NCBI GenBank assembly: GCA_030549905.1
Contig: JAUQQK010000010.1
Span: 1 to 64,000, forward strand
DNA from: Aquificota bacterium
GTDB taxonomy: Bacteria > Aquificota > Aquificia > Aquificales > Aquificaceae
Length of the DNA: 64,000 nucleotides
Reading direction: 5' to 3'
The notes beneath the pieces were generated by a model. It saw nothing but the letters and a program-made list of their open reading frames with translations, was not told the origin of the DNA and did no database searches. This document shows positions 48,903 through 56,923 of this stretch, one piece after another; the stretch's first letter is position 1, and each line of letters begins with the position of its first letter. Made by a program: the position numbers and the translations under genes.

Positions 48903-49166
48903 TCAGAAGCCAAAGGTCATAGGAATGTCCATATTCACATCCTTGACTTCCTTTATCTCTGGAAACTTATTCTTGAGAGCCCTTTCAATACCAGCCTTGA
49001 GGGTAAGCACGGACATACCACAGCCAGAGCAAGCACCCACCATTCTTACAAGCACAGTGCCGTCCTCCTTAATATCTACAAGCTCCACATCACCGCCATC
49101 AAACCTAAGAGCTGGTCTTATTTCATCAAGCACTGCTTCTACCTCTTCCCATGTGGGCATCGCCAT
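48903..49166 (-). CDS. NifU C-terminal-domain (Nfu-type) iron-sulfur scaffold
   Basis: 87 residues starting MAMPTWEEVEAVLDEIRPAL with RFDGGDVELVDI and the cluster-binding pair CSGC in GACSGCGMS. Such Nfu proteins carry 4Fe-4S clusters to apo-enzymes like LeuC and TtuA, both encoded in the window. The ATG follows GGAGGTTTGGT. Divergent from rimM. Confidence 0.92.
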   Translation of the reverse strand: MAMPTWEEVEAVLDEIRPALRFDGGDVELVDIKEDGTVLVRMVGACSGCGMSVLTLKAGIERALKNKFPEIKEVKDVNMDIPMTFGF

Positions 49167-49201
49167 ACCAAACCTCCTTCAAAGTTTTAAACTATTAGAA
49201 T

Positions 49202-49735
49202 ATGCAGAAGGAAGGCAAAGGCAATGAGGAAAATCATTTTGTGGTGGTGGGCAAGATACTTGAGCCCTACGGGCTTAAAGGAGAGCTTAAAGTGGAGCCT
49301 TATCTTGAAGGCTCTAAATGGAAGGATATAAAAAGAGTTTTCTTAAAGAGAAAGGGAGGCGACTACGTGCCTTTTAAAGTAGAGCTTATAAAAAGGCATG
49401 GGACAGACAGACTTTTGATTAAGTTTGAAGGCTTTGACGAGAGGGGGCGGGTGGAGGGCTTTGCCGGTGCAAGGGTTTTTCTGCCAGCAAATGAACTTCC
49501 CAAAACAGAAAGAGGAGAGTATTATTACTTTGAGCTGGAAGGTCTTGAGGTTTTTACAGAAAAGGGGAAAAGGCTCGGCGTGGTCTCCGGGGTTGTGCCT
49601 CAAAAGCCCTACCATCTTTTAGAGGTAGAAGGCGGAAAGCTATACATACCCTTTGTGAAGGAGCTGATAAAGAGGGTGGAAAAAAGGAAGGGTAAAATCG
49701 TGGTTAGCCACCTTTTGGAAGAGCTTATAGACTGA
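49202..49735 (+). CDS. rimM: 16S rRNA-processing protein RimM
   Basis: 177 residues: VVGKILEPYGLKGELKVEPY at the N-terminus (RimM domain) and a C-terminal PRC barrel with YYYFELEGLEVFTEKGKRLG and PFVKELIKRVEKRKGKIVV. Binds ribosomal protein S19 during 30S maturation. The usual neighbours trmD and rplS are absent. Converges with the DUF29 gene, overlapping by 11 bases. Confidence 0.93.
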   Translation: MQKEGKGNEENHFVVVGKILEPYGLKGELKVEPYLEGSKWKDIKRVFLKRKGGDYVPFKVELIKRHGTDRLLIKFEGFDERGRVEGFAGARVFLPANELPKTERGEYYYFELEGLEVFTEKGKRLGVVSGVVPQKPYHLLEVEGGKLYIPFVKELIKRVEKRKGKIVVSHLLEELID

Positions 49736-50219
49736 GTTCCTTTTGCATGGCTTCTTCAAAGGTGTAGGGGCAGTCCTCAGGAAGCTTGAAAGCCTCTGGA
49801 TTATACCCATTCTCTTCAAGCCAGTCCAACAGGTCTTCTCTTGCTTCAAGCCATGCCTTGGGAAGCTCTTCCTCCACCTTTACTTTCAGACTTGGAGACT
49901 CTTCAAGAAGGTTTCTTATAGCCCTCCGTGCGTTCTTTATGCTTTTCTTCCAGCCATAGCCTCCCCTCTCCTCACCGCCTGAAGTAAGTCCCTCAAACCT
50001 TTCCCATTTGTATAGATGCTCTAACAGCACCACAAGGTAGCTTCTAAGAGACCTTAACTCTGCTCTACCCATCGCTTCTATCTCCTCCGCCACCTTTTCC
50101 CAGTCCACCAGTTCATAAAGCCCTTCTTTTATCAGCTCCGCATTAGTCTTTGCCCAGAGGTAAAAGTCCTTATCGTATAGCTCTTTTACTTCCTCTGCGG
50201 TAATTATAGACTTTTTCAT
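49725..50219 (-). CDS. DUF29-family protein
   Basis: 164 residues with the DUF29 pattern: YDKDFYLWAKTNAELIKEG, DWEKVAEEIEAMGRAELRSLRSYL, LLEHLYKWE, and a C-terminal LEENGYNPEAFKLPEDCPYTFEEA. Common in cyanobacteria and thermophiles, function unknown; often near mobile genes, though not here. Confidence 0.88.
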   Translation of the reverse strand: MKKSIITAEEVKELYDKDFYLWAKTNAELIKEGLYELVDWEKVAEEIEAMGRAELRSLRSYLVVLLEHLYKWERFEGLTSGGEERGGYGWKKSIKNARRAIRNLLEESPSLKVKVEEELPKAWLEAREDLLDWLEENGYNPEAFKLPEDCPYTFEEAMQKELSL

Positions 50220-50230
50220 AGGTTATTAAT

Positions 50231-51622
50231 TTAATGCCTCTTTGCCCAGGTGATGGGTCCAAAATGCACCTCCATACCCGCCTGAACTATAACTTCTGAG
50301 AGAGAAGGATGCGAATACATGGAGGTGGAAAGAAAGTCCGCCTTAAGCCCTGCCTTCATGAGATGCACTACTTGATGGATAAGCTCGCCCGCATGCGGTC
50401 CAAGGATATGACAGCCAAGAAGCTCGCCTTCTTCTGAAACCACAAGCCTGACAAAACCTTCATTTTCTCCATCATCCATAGCCTTGGGGTTAGGCACAAA
50501 AGATACAACACCCACTTTATACTCATAGCCCTCCTCCTCCGCCTGGTCTTCTGTAAGACCCACCGAGGCAACCTCATAAGCGGAGTATATGACCTTAGGC
50601 ACTATCCTCTCGTCTCTTTTCATATGCCCCTCTCCGAGCATATGGTTTATGGCAACCCTGGCTTCATACATGGACTTATGAGCGAGCATGAGGGGTGAGG
50701 TAATATCACCACAGGCATAGATGTTAGGAATACTGGTCTGGCAGTGTTCATTGACCTTGACAAAGCCCCTTTCCTCCAATTCTACACCAACCTCCTCTAA
50801 GCCAATACCCTCCGTGTTTGGCTTTCTACCAACGCCGAGAAGTATAAAATCCACCTCCACCTCAGAGCCATCGCTAAGCCTTGCCCTGACGCCAGAAGAC
50901 TTCCTTTCCCAAGACTCCACAGTAGTTCTGAGCCTTATATCCACACCGAGCCTTTTTAGCTTCCTTGCCAGATACCTTGAGGATTCTTCTGGAATGTCTG
51001 GGGATGGCAAAAGCCTGTCCTTTAATTCCACAAGAACCACTTCCGAGCCATACATTCTGAAAATGTAGGCAAACTCCACACCCACTGCACCACCACCCAC
51101 TATGAGAAGCCTTCTTGGAAAGTCTTCAAGGCTCCATATCTGGTCCGTGTCATAAATATATTTTCCGTCAGGTACAAGGCTCCCAATGGACATGGTAGAA
51201 GAGCCTGTAGCAATCAGGATAAACTTAGCCCTGAGAAGCTCTCCCGAAGGCTGGACCTCTACCGTGTGGCTATCTTTTAAAACACCCTTGCCGTAGTATA
51301 TGGGTATGCCTATCTGCTGGGCAAACTTTTTGAAGTTTTCTCTTATGGTAAAGACAACCCTGTCCCTGCCTGCCTTTAGAGGAGCCATATGGACCTCGTA
51401 GCCCTTTAATTCCACACCGTAGTCCTTTAGCTTAGCAAACTTGTCTATTAGGTAGGCACCATGCCTCATATACTTTGAAGGAATACATCCCCTGTTGAGG
51501 CAGTTTCCGCCGACCGTTTCAGGGCTTAGCTCCACAAGAGCCACCTTCATGCCCCTTCTATGGGCATATAAAGCTCCTTCATACCCTCCACTGCCAGCAC
51601 CCACTATCACAAGGTCATACAT
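50231..51622 (-). CDS. lpdA: dihydrolipoamide dehydrogenase-like flavoprotein
   Basis: 463 residues. FAD motif VIVGAGSGGYEGALYA, redox-active pair in GGNCLNRGCIPSKYM, NAD motif LIVGGGAVGVEFAYIF, and C-terminal SHPSLSEV near the active-site base. Reoxidises lipoamide of glycine cleavage or other complexes; GcvH is encoded at 42502. In Aquificota, lipoyl proteins also serve sulfur oxidation, an alternative partner. GGAGGAGAAG precedes the ATG. Confidence 0.9.
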   Translation of the reverse strand: MYDLVIVGAGSGGYEGALYAHRRGMKVALVELSPETVGGNCLNRGCIPSKYMRHGAYLIDKFAKLKDYGVELKGYEVHMAPLKAGRDRVVFTIRENFKKFAQQIGIPIYYGKGVLKDSHTVEVQPSGELLRAKFILIATGSSTMSIGSLVPDGKYIYDTDQIWSLEDFPRRLLIVGGGAVGVEFAYIFRMYGSEVVLVELKDRLLPSPDIPEESSRYLARKLKRLGVDIRLRTTVESWERKSSGVRARLSDGSEVEVDFILLGVGRKPNTEGIGLEEVGVELEERGFVKVNEHCQTSIPNIYACGDITSPLMLAHKSMYEARVAINHMLGEGHMKRDERIVPKVIYSAYEVASVGLTEDQAEEEGYEYKVGVVSFVPNPKAMDDGENEGFVRLVVSEEGELLGCHILGPHAGELIHQVVHLMKAGLKADFLSTSMYSHPSLSEVIVQAGMEVHFGPITWAKRH

Positions 51623-51818
51623 CTTTTCTTCTCCTCCTTTCCTTATAAACTTCCTGCCTGCACTGGCGTATTATTGCCCTGTATTTGTAATAAACGGAAG
51701 GCACTTTAATGGGTAGCTTGTAATACCTTTCAAGCATAAGAAGAATATCCTCCGTGGTGGTGTATTTATGGTTTCTTATAATACCCTTTATGTACTTGAC
51801 TATCCTTGTTTCCTTCAT
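51615..51818 (-). CDS. hypothetical small basic protein, 67 aa
   Basis: Begins MKETRIVKYIKGIIRNHKYTT and ends RQEVYKERRRRKDV; strongly basic, with an N-terminal helix pair reminiscent of a small DNA-binding domain (TTTEDILLMLERYYKLPIK). Overlaps lpdA by 8 bases, suggesting co-translation. Family not recognised. Confidence 0.5.
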   Translation of the reverse strand: MKETRIVKYIKGIIRNHKYTTTEDILLMLERYYKLPIKVPSVYYKYRAIIRQCRQEVYKERRRRKDV

Positions 51819-51910
51819 AACCTTTTCTATTTTATCAGGGCTGTTTTACAAACCTCGTGAGCTTTGTCATTGAAAGATGCCCTTTTAGAGCTTTAAAGTA
51901 TATCTTAAAC

Positions 51911-52465
51911 ATGACGCCCGAGCAGTGGGATTTTATAAACGTGCTTATTATAGTAGCAAGGTTTATACAGGTTCTGGGCTTTTTATTTGCAGTGCTCATG
52001 CTGGTAAAGGAATTCCCTCTTGGCTATACTTTTGGCGTTTTTGCGGTGAACCTGGTGGGTTTTTTTGGTGTGCTTGTGGGCGTTCTCACCAAGTTCCTAT
52101 CCCTCATTGGCGTACTACTGGTGGATGCATTAATAATAGCTGTAAGCATTCTGCTATTCATCAAGGCATACCGCATAAAGAAGTTCAAAGAGCGATTTCC
52201 CCCACCTCCAAAAACAAACACACGCTGTCCTGTCTGTGGAGCCTACATAAAGCCTCAGGATAGCTACTGTGTGCTAATGGACAGCAAAAGTCTTTTATAT
52301 TTTGATAACAAAGAACATATGAAGGCTTTTATTGAAAACCCCTCCGCTTACAAATTGTCAAAGGAAATAAATTATGATGGTGTAAGAAGGATATGCGTAA
52401 ACAAGAAGGAAGGGTGGATTGAGTTTAAAGGGGGGCAAAGCCCCCAGGGGGGCATTACTTTATAA
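51911..52465 (+). CDS. membrane protein with C-terminal NosL/YHS-like metal-binding domain
   Basis: 184 residues from ATG 51911 (an upstream GTG at 51857 is in frame but unsupported). Three membrane helices (about 10-95), a proline linker, then RCPVCGAYIKPQDSYCVLMDSKSLLYFDN and EHMKAFIENPSAY, the pattern of YHS/NosL domains that bind copper or another metal by Cys. Near SOD and a copper chaperone, so a metal-related role is plausible. Last 11 bases overlap sodA. Confidence 0.6.
   Translation: MTPEQWDFINVLIIVARFIQVLGFLFAVLMLVKEFPLGYTFGVFAVNLVGFFGVLVGVLTKFLSLIGVLLVDALIIAVSILLFIKAYRIKKFKERFPPPPKTNTRCPVCGAYIKPQDSYCVLMDSKSLLYFDNKEHMKAFIENPSAYKLSKEINYDGVRRICVNKKEGWIEFKGGQSPQGGITL
52431..52445 (-). 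terminator. terminator of the superoxide dismutase gene
   Basis: On the minus strand GGGGGC-TTT-GCCCCC forms a six-pair hairpin about 10 bases after the SOD stop, followed by C then TTTAAA. It lies inside the 3' end of the convergent plus-strand gene. U-run is short. Confidence 0.5.
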
Positions 52466-53090
52466 AGTCCTTGAGAACCTCATAGGCTTTCATAGCCTTT
52501 TCAAACCTTTCGTTTATCACGTCCCAGTTGAGGCTGTTCAGGAAGGCATCTATGTATGGGGGTCTTTTGTTCTTCTGGTCCACATAATAGGCGTGCTCAT
52601 ATGTGTCAAGCACTATTATGGGTATAAGTCCTGTATAGTTATAAACATTGTGAGCGTCAAGACCATTTACTACAAGCCTTCCTGAGAAGATATCAAGTCC
52701 AAGGATTGCCCAGCCCCTGAAGGCTATACCCGCCGCCTTTATCTCCTGAATACAGGCATCCCAGGAGCCAAAGTCTTCTTCCACTTTCTTCTTCAGAGCG
52801 TCAGAGGGCTGTCCCTGAGGTTTCAGGTGTCCAAAATAAAGCTCGTGCAGGACAACTCCCATATAGTTGAAGGTCTCTTCTACCTTCAGCTCCCTGTATT
52901 CAGAGTAGTTCTGGTTTGCCTTGCTCCTGTCGGAGAAGCTCATGTCCGCAAGCTTTTCCTGAATCTCGTTATACTTAGCCACATAGCCCTTATAATGGGC
53001 TTCAAAGTGAGGCTCTATCTGCTCGTTAGATATGCCGTTCAGATTTGAAGGCTTAAGATGGTCCTTTGGCTGAAGCTTATGCACAGGCAT
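52455..53090 (-). CDS. sodA: iron/manganese superoxide dismutase
   Basis: 211 residues with metal ligands H28 (HFEAHYKGYV), H82 (VVLHELYFGH), D162 and H166 (VLDTYEHAYYVD). No signal peptide, so cytoplasmic. Fe or Mn preference is not clear from the second-shell residues seen. Detoxifies superoxide, fitting an oxygen-respiring microbe. GGAGG lies before the ATG. Confidence 0.95.
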   Translation of the reverse strand: MPVHKLQPKDHLKPSNLNGISNEQIEPHFEAHYKGYVAKYNEIQEKLADMSFSDRSKANQNYSEYRELKVEETFNYMGVVLHELYFGHLKPQGQPSDALKKKVEEDFGSWDACIQEIKAAGIAFRGWAILGLDIFSGRLVVNGLDAHNVYNYTGLIPIIVLDTYEHAYYVDQKNKRPPYIDAFLNSLNWDVINERFEKAMKAYEVLKDFIK

Positions 53091-53185
53091 GCTACACCTC
53101 CTTTAGTATGATTTCTTTTTTTGAATTTTATCACATGGAAAGGTGGTCCTTCAATGACCTCAATCATTCAGTGATTAACAGAGCA

Positions 53186-53207
53186 GGCATGGGCTTAAAC
53201 CCATGCC
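53186..53207 (-). terminator. hairpin downstream of the PCuAC gene
   Basis: GGCATGGG (53186-53193) and CCCATGCC (53200-53207) form a perfect eight-pair stem with a six-base loop, 10 bases past the stop of the copper chaperone gene. There is no strong U-run, so termination efficiency or an RNA-stability role is uncertain. Confidence 0.5.
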
Positions 53208-53217
53208 CCATTACCTT

Positions 53218-53652
53218 TTAATGTCCGTGGTGCATATGCTCCTTTTCCATACCTTTCCTTACAGGAGCCTCTACCTTTACCTCTCCAGACTTTTCAAACC
53301 TCAGCACCAGCTCCACCTTATCGCCCTCTTTAAGAGGCTTCTTGAGGTTTATGAGCATTATGTGATAGCCCCCGGGCTTTAGCTCCACCTTACCACCTGC
53401 AGGAATCTCTATGGCTTTTACCCTCCTCATTTTACCTTCCACCGTCTCATGGATTTCAGTTATTTCTGAAAGGTTGTTTTTTGCATCTACAAGCCTGTCC
53501 GCTTCCTTGCCCTTGTTTTCAATTATCATATAGGCAGCAGACATCTTTGAGGTGGGCGGCACAGCCCTTACCCACGCATCCTTGACTTCCACCTTTGGCT
53601 GTGCAAAGACAAGACCCCCTACCAAGAGGCTTGTGAAAAGCACCTTTTTCAT
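53218..53652 (-). CDS. PCu(A)C-family periplasmic copper chaperone
   Basis: 144 residues with a signal peptide (VLFTSLLVGGLVFA). Copper site residues are spread as in PCuAC: H in TEIHETVEGKM plus its Met, and the HIM of GGYHIMLINLKKPL. A His/Met-rich tail (KEHMHHGH) adds ligands. Delivers Cu(I) to the CuA site of cytochrome oxidase together with SCO, whose gene is in the ba3 operon. Confidence 0.92.
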   Translation of the reverse strand: MKKVLFTSLLVGGLVFAQPKVEVKDAWVRAVPPTSKMSAAYMIIENKGKEADRLVDAKNNLSEITEIHETVEGKMRRVKAIEIPAGGKVELKPGGYHIMLINLKKPLKEGDKVELVLRFEKSGEVKVEAPVRKGMEKEHMHHGH

Positions 53653-53717
53653 GACTGCACCTCCTGATTGAATTTATAGGAGATTTTATCGTGAATTTAA
53701 TGAAAAGTCAATGAAAA

Positions 53718-53791
53718 CCAGCCCGGCGGGAGTCGAACCCGCAACCTTGGGATCCGTAGTCCCACGCTCTATCCAGTTGAGCTACGGGCCG
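53718..53791 (-). tRNA. tRNA-Arg (anticodon ACG)
   Basis: Cloverleaf on the minus strand: acceptor CGGCCCG/CGGGCTG (one G-U), D arm GCTC/GAGC, anticodon stem TGGGA/TCCCA with loop CTACGGA (ACG at 34-36), T arm GCGGG-TTCGACT-CCCGC. Discriminator G; CCA is not encoded. Reads CGU/CGC/CGA after A34 deamination. Confidence 0.95.
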
Positions 53792-53814
53792 TTTTGAATA
53801 TATTATATGCCATT

Positions 53815-54999
53815 ATGGTAAAGGAGACCATAGACCCCTTAGCCCTGCAGTATGAGTTTGCCAAGAGAAGCTTTTATGAGTTTCTCTCGGAAAGAGACCA
53901 CATAAGACCATACATAACTCCGCCAAAGACTCCCGTACTTCTGCTGGACCTTGAAGGTATAAAAAGGAGGTATTTAGAGGTAAAGTATCATTTTTCTCAG
54001 TTCAAGGTCTATTATGCGGTAAAGGCAAACGACCATGTGGGAGTTTTGAAGACTCTGTCTGAGCTCGGTGCAGGCTTTGAGGTGGCTTCCTCGGAGGAGC
54101 TTTCTAAGGTTTTGAGCCTTGGCGTGAAGCCCGAACGGGTTATATCCAGCAACCCCGTAAAGCCACCGGATTTTATAGACTACGCAAACAAGCAGGGTGT
54201 TAACAGGTTTGCGGTGGATTCCTTTGCTGAAGTGGACAAGGTTTCAAAGATAGCTCCCAGGTCAAGGGTCTATGTGAGGCTTGTGGTGCCTAATGAGGGA
54301 AGCGACTGGCCCCTATCCAAGAAGTTTGGTGTGGATGTGGATACAGCCCTTGACATCCTTGAATACGCTCAGGAAAGGGGGCTTATACCTTATGGTATAA
54401 CCTTCCATGTGGGTTCTCAGTGCAACAATTTTAGAAACTGGCTTATAGGCATAAAAAGGGCAAGTGAGCTGTGGCAGAAGGTCAAGGCAAGAGGCATAAG
54501 GCTACAGGCTTTGAACCTTGGCGGAGGCATACCCGTTAAATACACTTACGAAGCTCTAAGGATCGAAGACATTGCATACTATGTAAAGGGGCTTTTGCAG
54601 AAGTTTATGCCTGCAGCTCCCCATGAGCTTCAGATAGAACCCGGAAGGGGTATAGTAGGAGACCAGGGCATAATGGTTTGCAGGGTCATAGGCAAGGCCA
54701 AGAGAGGGGATGAAAACTGGCTTTACATTGATACGGGTGTTTTTAATGGCCTGGCGGAGGCTCTCGGTGGCATAAGGTATGCCTTCTATCTTGATGGAGA
54801 AGGAGAGCTAAAGGAATGGACCATAGGAGGCGTTTCCTGTGATAGCATGGATGTGATAGCAAGAAGGGTGGCTCTACCAGAGCCGGAAGTGGGAGACTAC
54901 CTATACATTCTTTCCGCAGGTGCCTACACTACCGTCTATGCGGCACCTTTCAATGGCTTTCCTGTGCCTGATGTGGTATGTTTAGAAGCCTGGCCTTGA
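53815..54999 (+). CDS. fold-III PLP decarboxylase (ornithine/lysine/diaminopimelate decarboxylase family)
   Basis: 394 residues from ATG 53815. PLP lysine K70 (YYAVKANDH), FHVGSQ, LNLGGGIPV, phosphate-binding EPGRG, and active-site C342-D343 (VSCDSMD). The CDS-type active site favours ornithine/lysine decarboxylase over DAP decarboxylase. Likely makes putrescine or cadaverine for thermophile polyamines. TATTAT eight bases upstream suggests a leaderless message; the tRNA lies divergently just before it. Confidence 0.85.
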   Translation: MVKETIDPLALQYEFAKRSFYEFLSERDHIRPYITPPKTPVLLLDLEGIKRRYLEVKYHFSQFKVYYAVKANDHVGVLKTLSELGAGFEVASSEELSKVLSLGVKPERVISSNPVKPPDFIDYANKQGVNRFAVDSFAEVDKVSKIAPRSRVYVRLVVPNEGSDWPLSKKFGVDVDTALDILEYAQERGLIPYGITFHVGSQCNNFRNWLIGIKRASELWQKVKARGIRLQALNLGGGIPVKYTYEALRIEDIAYYVKGLLQKFMPAAPHELQIEPGRGIVGDQGIMVCRVIGKAKRGDENWLYIDTGVFNGLAEALGGIRYAFYLDGEGELKEWTIGGVSCDSMDVIARRVALPEPEVGDYLYILSAGAYTTVYAAPFNGFPVPDVVCLEAWP

Positions 55000-55804
55000 A
55001 ACCTTCCGTGTCTTCTTCCACTTCCACAACCGCCTTTATATAAAAGGACAACTCTCCAAGCTCCTTCTTTATAATCTTTAATTCTAATGAGGAAAAGCTT
55101 ACAAGGCTAAGCGTATCCGCTCCAAGCAGTTTAATAATATGCCACAGCTCCTCCACAGGTTCCACATCACCATAGCTGACAAAGAGTATATCTGGTTTCA
55201 TATAGAAGGCGTCCTTCAAACCCTCTCTGAAATTCTCCACATCTACCCCCACCTCCCTCTGTATGACAAGAGACTGCCCGTGTTTGAGCAGAAAGGTAAG
55301 GGGCCTTTCCAGCACGAATATCACCTTGCTGTAATTCATGCATATATACTGAAGGAGGGAATAGACAAAGGTATTGACCCTGACCTGATTTTTTCCAGTA
55401 AATAGCACAAGGCCTGCATGGTTTAACCTTATCAGCTCATCAAGCTGTGCTATGGTGTTTTTATCACTGCAAAGCTGGCTGAGTTGAGGTATGTGATAAG
55501 GTGTCCTTATTATATGAACCACATAACTGCCCCTCTGAGTAATATAGCTGACCCTAAACCTGCCTACATTGTGAACGCCAAAGGAAAACATACCCTCTCT
55601 ACCTATTGGACCAGGTGCAAAGGGCGTATGGCTCCTTAAGGCTACCAGCGTATCCCTTATATCTTCTGGCGAGAGGACAGCATCAGATACCCTAATCAAT
55701 TTACCCTCTCGCTTCTCCATAATAAAGGCGTTTGGCACCAAGTATAACTCCCTGATATCCTCTGTAGCACTCAGATAATTCATCACCTGTGGCATATAGT
55801 TCAT
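54950..55804 (-). CDS. PilT/PilU-like protein with ruined ATPase motifs
   Basis: 284 residues. N-terminal domain (ATEDIRELYLVPNAF... ) and spacing follow PilT. The ATPase core aligns as LVLFTGKNQVRVNTFVYSLLQYI (Walker A, usual GPTGSGKST lost), VIQREVGVDVENFREGLKDAFYMKPDILFVSYGDVEP (the QREVG segment kept, Walker B altered) and no His box. It should not hydrolyse ATP. Perhaps a regulatory subunit of a pilus motor encoded elsewhere. GGGAGG precedes the ATG. Overlaps the decarboxylase 3' end by 50 bases. Confidence 0.7.
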   Translation of the reverse strand: MNYMPQVMNYLSATEDIRELYLVPNAFIMEKREGKLIRVSDAVLSPEDIRDTLVALRSHTPFAPGPIGREGMFSFGVHNVGRFRVSYITQRGSYVVHIIRTPYHIPQLSQLCSDKNTIAQLDELIRLNHAGLVLFTGKNQVRVNTFVYSLLQYICMNYSKVIFVLERPLTFLLKHGQSLVIQREVGVDVENFREGLKDAFYMKPDILFVSYGDVEPVEELWHIIKLLGADTLSLVSFSSLELKIIKKELGELSFYIKAVVEVEEDTEGFKARLLNIPHQAQESH

Positions 55805-55884
55805 CTTCCGCCTCCCTGATTGATAATCCTCATAACTAACATGGCTGTTAAGAATTATATTACTCTTTACAAGAGGAGGTAAGA

Positions 55885-56922
55885 ATGGCTGTAAAGGATA
55901 TTATGGATGCCCTAAGGGATGTGCTTGTGGATAATACAAGGCTTTCTGAGCTTGTGAAAGATATAAAACTTATAGGCAGGCAATTAGAGATTGTTTATAG
56001 GTTGCCAAGACAGGGCATAGAAGAGGAGATAGTGGAAAAAACTAAAAGTGCCTTAGAGAGCGTGCCTGAGGTGGAAGAGGTTAAGGTGAGGTTTGTGGAA
56101 GCTCCCCCAGCCCAGCAGGTTATGGCTCCGCCTATGTTTTCCAAAAGAAGGGTGCCGGGTGTTAAACACCTGATGGCGGTGGGCAGTGGTAAGGGTGGTG
56201 TGGGAAAATCCACCGTCTCCGCCAACTTAGCCTTAGCCCTTTCCAAGCTTGGCTACAGGGTGGGTCTTTTAGATGCAGACATATATGGACCCAGCATACC
56301 CACCATAATGGGTGTTAAGGGGGAAAGGGTGCATGTGGACGAAAACAACAGGATAATTCCTGTAGAGAAGTATGGAATTAAACTGCTGTCCATAGGCTTT
56401 TTGCTTCCCTCTGAAGATACGCCCGTCATATGGCGTGGTCCCATGCTTATGAAGGCTCTGACCCAGTTTCTCTTTGATGTGAGCTGGGGCGAGCTTGACT
56501 ATCTTATATTAGACCTTCCACCCGGCACGGGTGATGTGCAGCTTACTCTTGCTCAAAACGTGCATATGAGCGGTGCGGTTGTAGTCACTACACCACAGGA
56601 TGTGGCCCTTGCGGATGTGAAAAAGGCGGTAGCCATGTTCAGAGAGGTTCAGATTCCAGTGCTTGGTGTTATTGAAAACATGGCGTACTTTGTATGTCCA
56701 GAAAGCGGTAAAAAGTATTACATCTTTGGAAAGGGAAGGGTGGCTGAGTTTGCCACCGCCTATGGTCTTAAGATACTAGGTTCCATACCCATTGACCCTG
56801 AGCTGGCGGAAACATCGGACCTTGGCGTCCCTGTGGTGGAAAGCCATCCAGACTCTGACACGGCAAGAGCCTTTATAAGCATAGCAAAGCTAATAAGCGA
56901 CATAACAGAAAGGAGGTCTTAA
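55885..56922 (+). CDS. Mrp/NBP35-family iron-sulfur carrier ATPase
   Basis: 345 residues. N-terminal MIP18/DUF59 domain (about 1-85), then P-loop GSGKGGVGKSTVSANLALAL, DADIYGPSIPTIMG and LDLPPGTGDVQLTLAQ. The cluster-binding CxxC reads CPES (YFVCPESGKKYYIF): the second Cys is Ser. Transfers Fe-S clusters to apo-proteins. GGAGG precedes the ATG. One base separates it from the cysteine-desulfurase-like gene. Confidence 0.9.
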   Translation: MAVKDIMDALRDVLVDNTRLSELVKDIKLIGRQLEIVYRLPRQGIEEEIVEKTKSALESVPEVEEVKVRFVEAPPAQQVMAPPMFSKRRVPGVKHLMAVGSGKGGVGKSTVSANLALALSKLGYRVGLLDADIYGPSIPTIMGVKGERVHVDENNRIIPVEKYGIKLLSIGFLLPSEDTPVIWRGPMLMKALTQFLFDVSWGELDYLILDLPPGTGDVQLTLAQNVHMSGAVVVTTPQDVALADVKKAVAMFREVQIPVLGVIENMAYFVCPESGKKYYIFGKGRVAEFATAYGLKILGSIPIDPELAETSDLGVPVVESHPDSDTARAFISIAKLISDITERRS

Positions 56923-56923
56923 T

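Noticed and set aside
48695-48913. 72-codon minus-strand ORF in the fliK-nifU gap
   Set aside because: Cys/Ser-rich composition unlike local proteins, no ribosome site, and it crosses the structured region; more likely non-coding.
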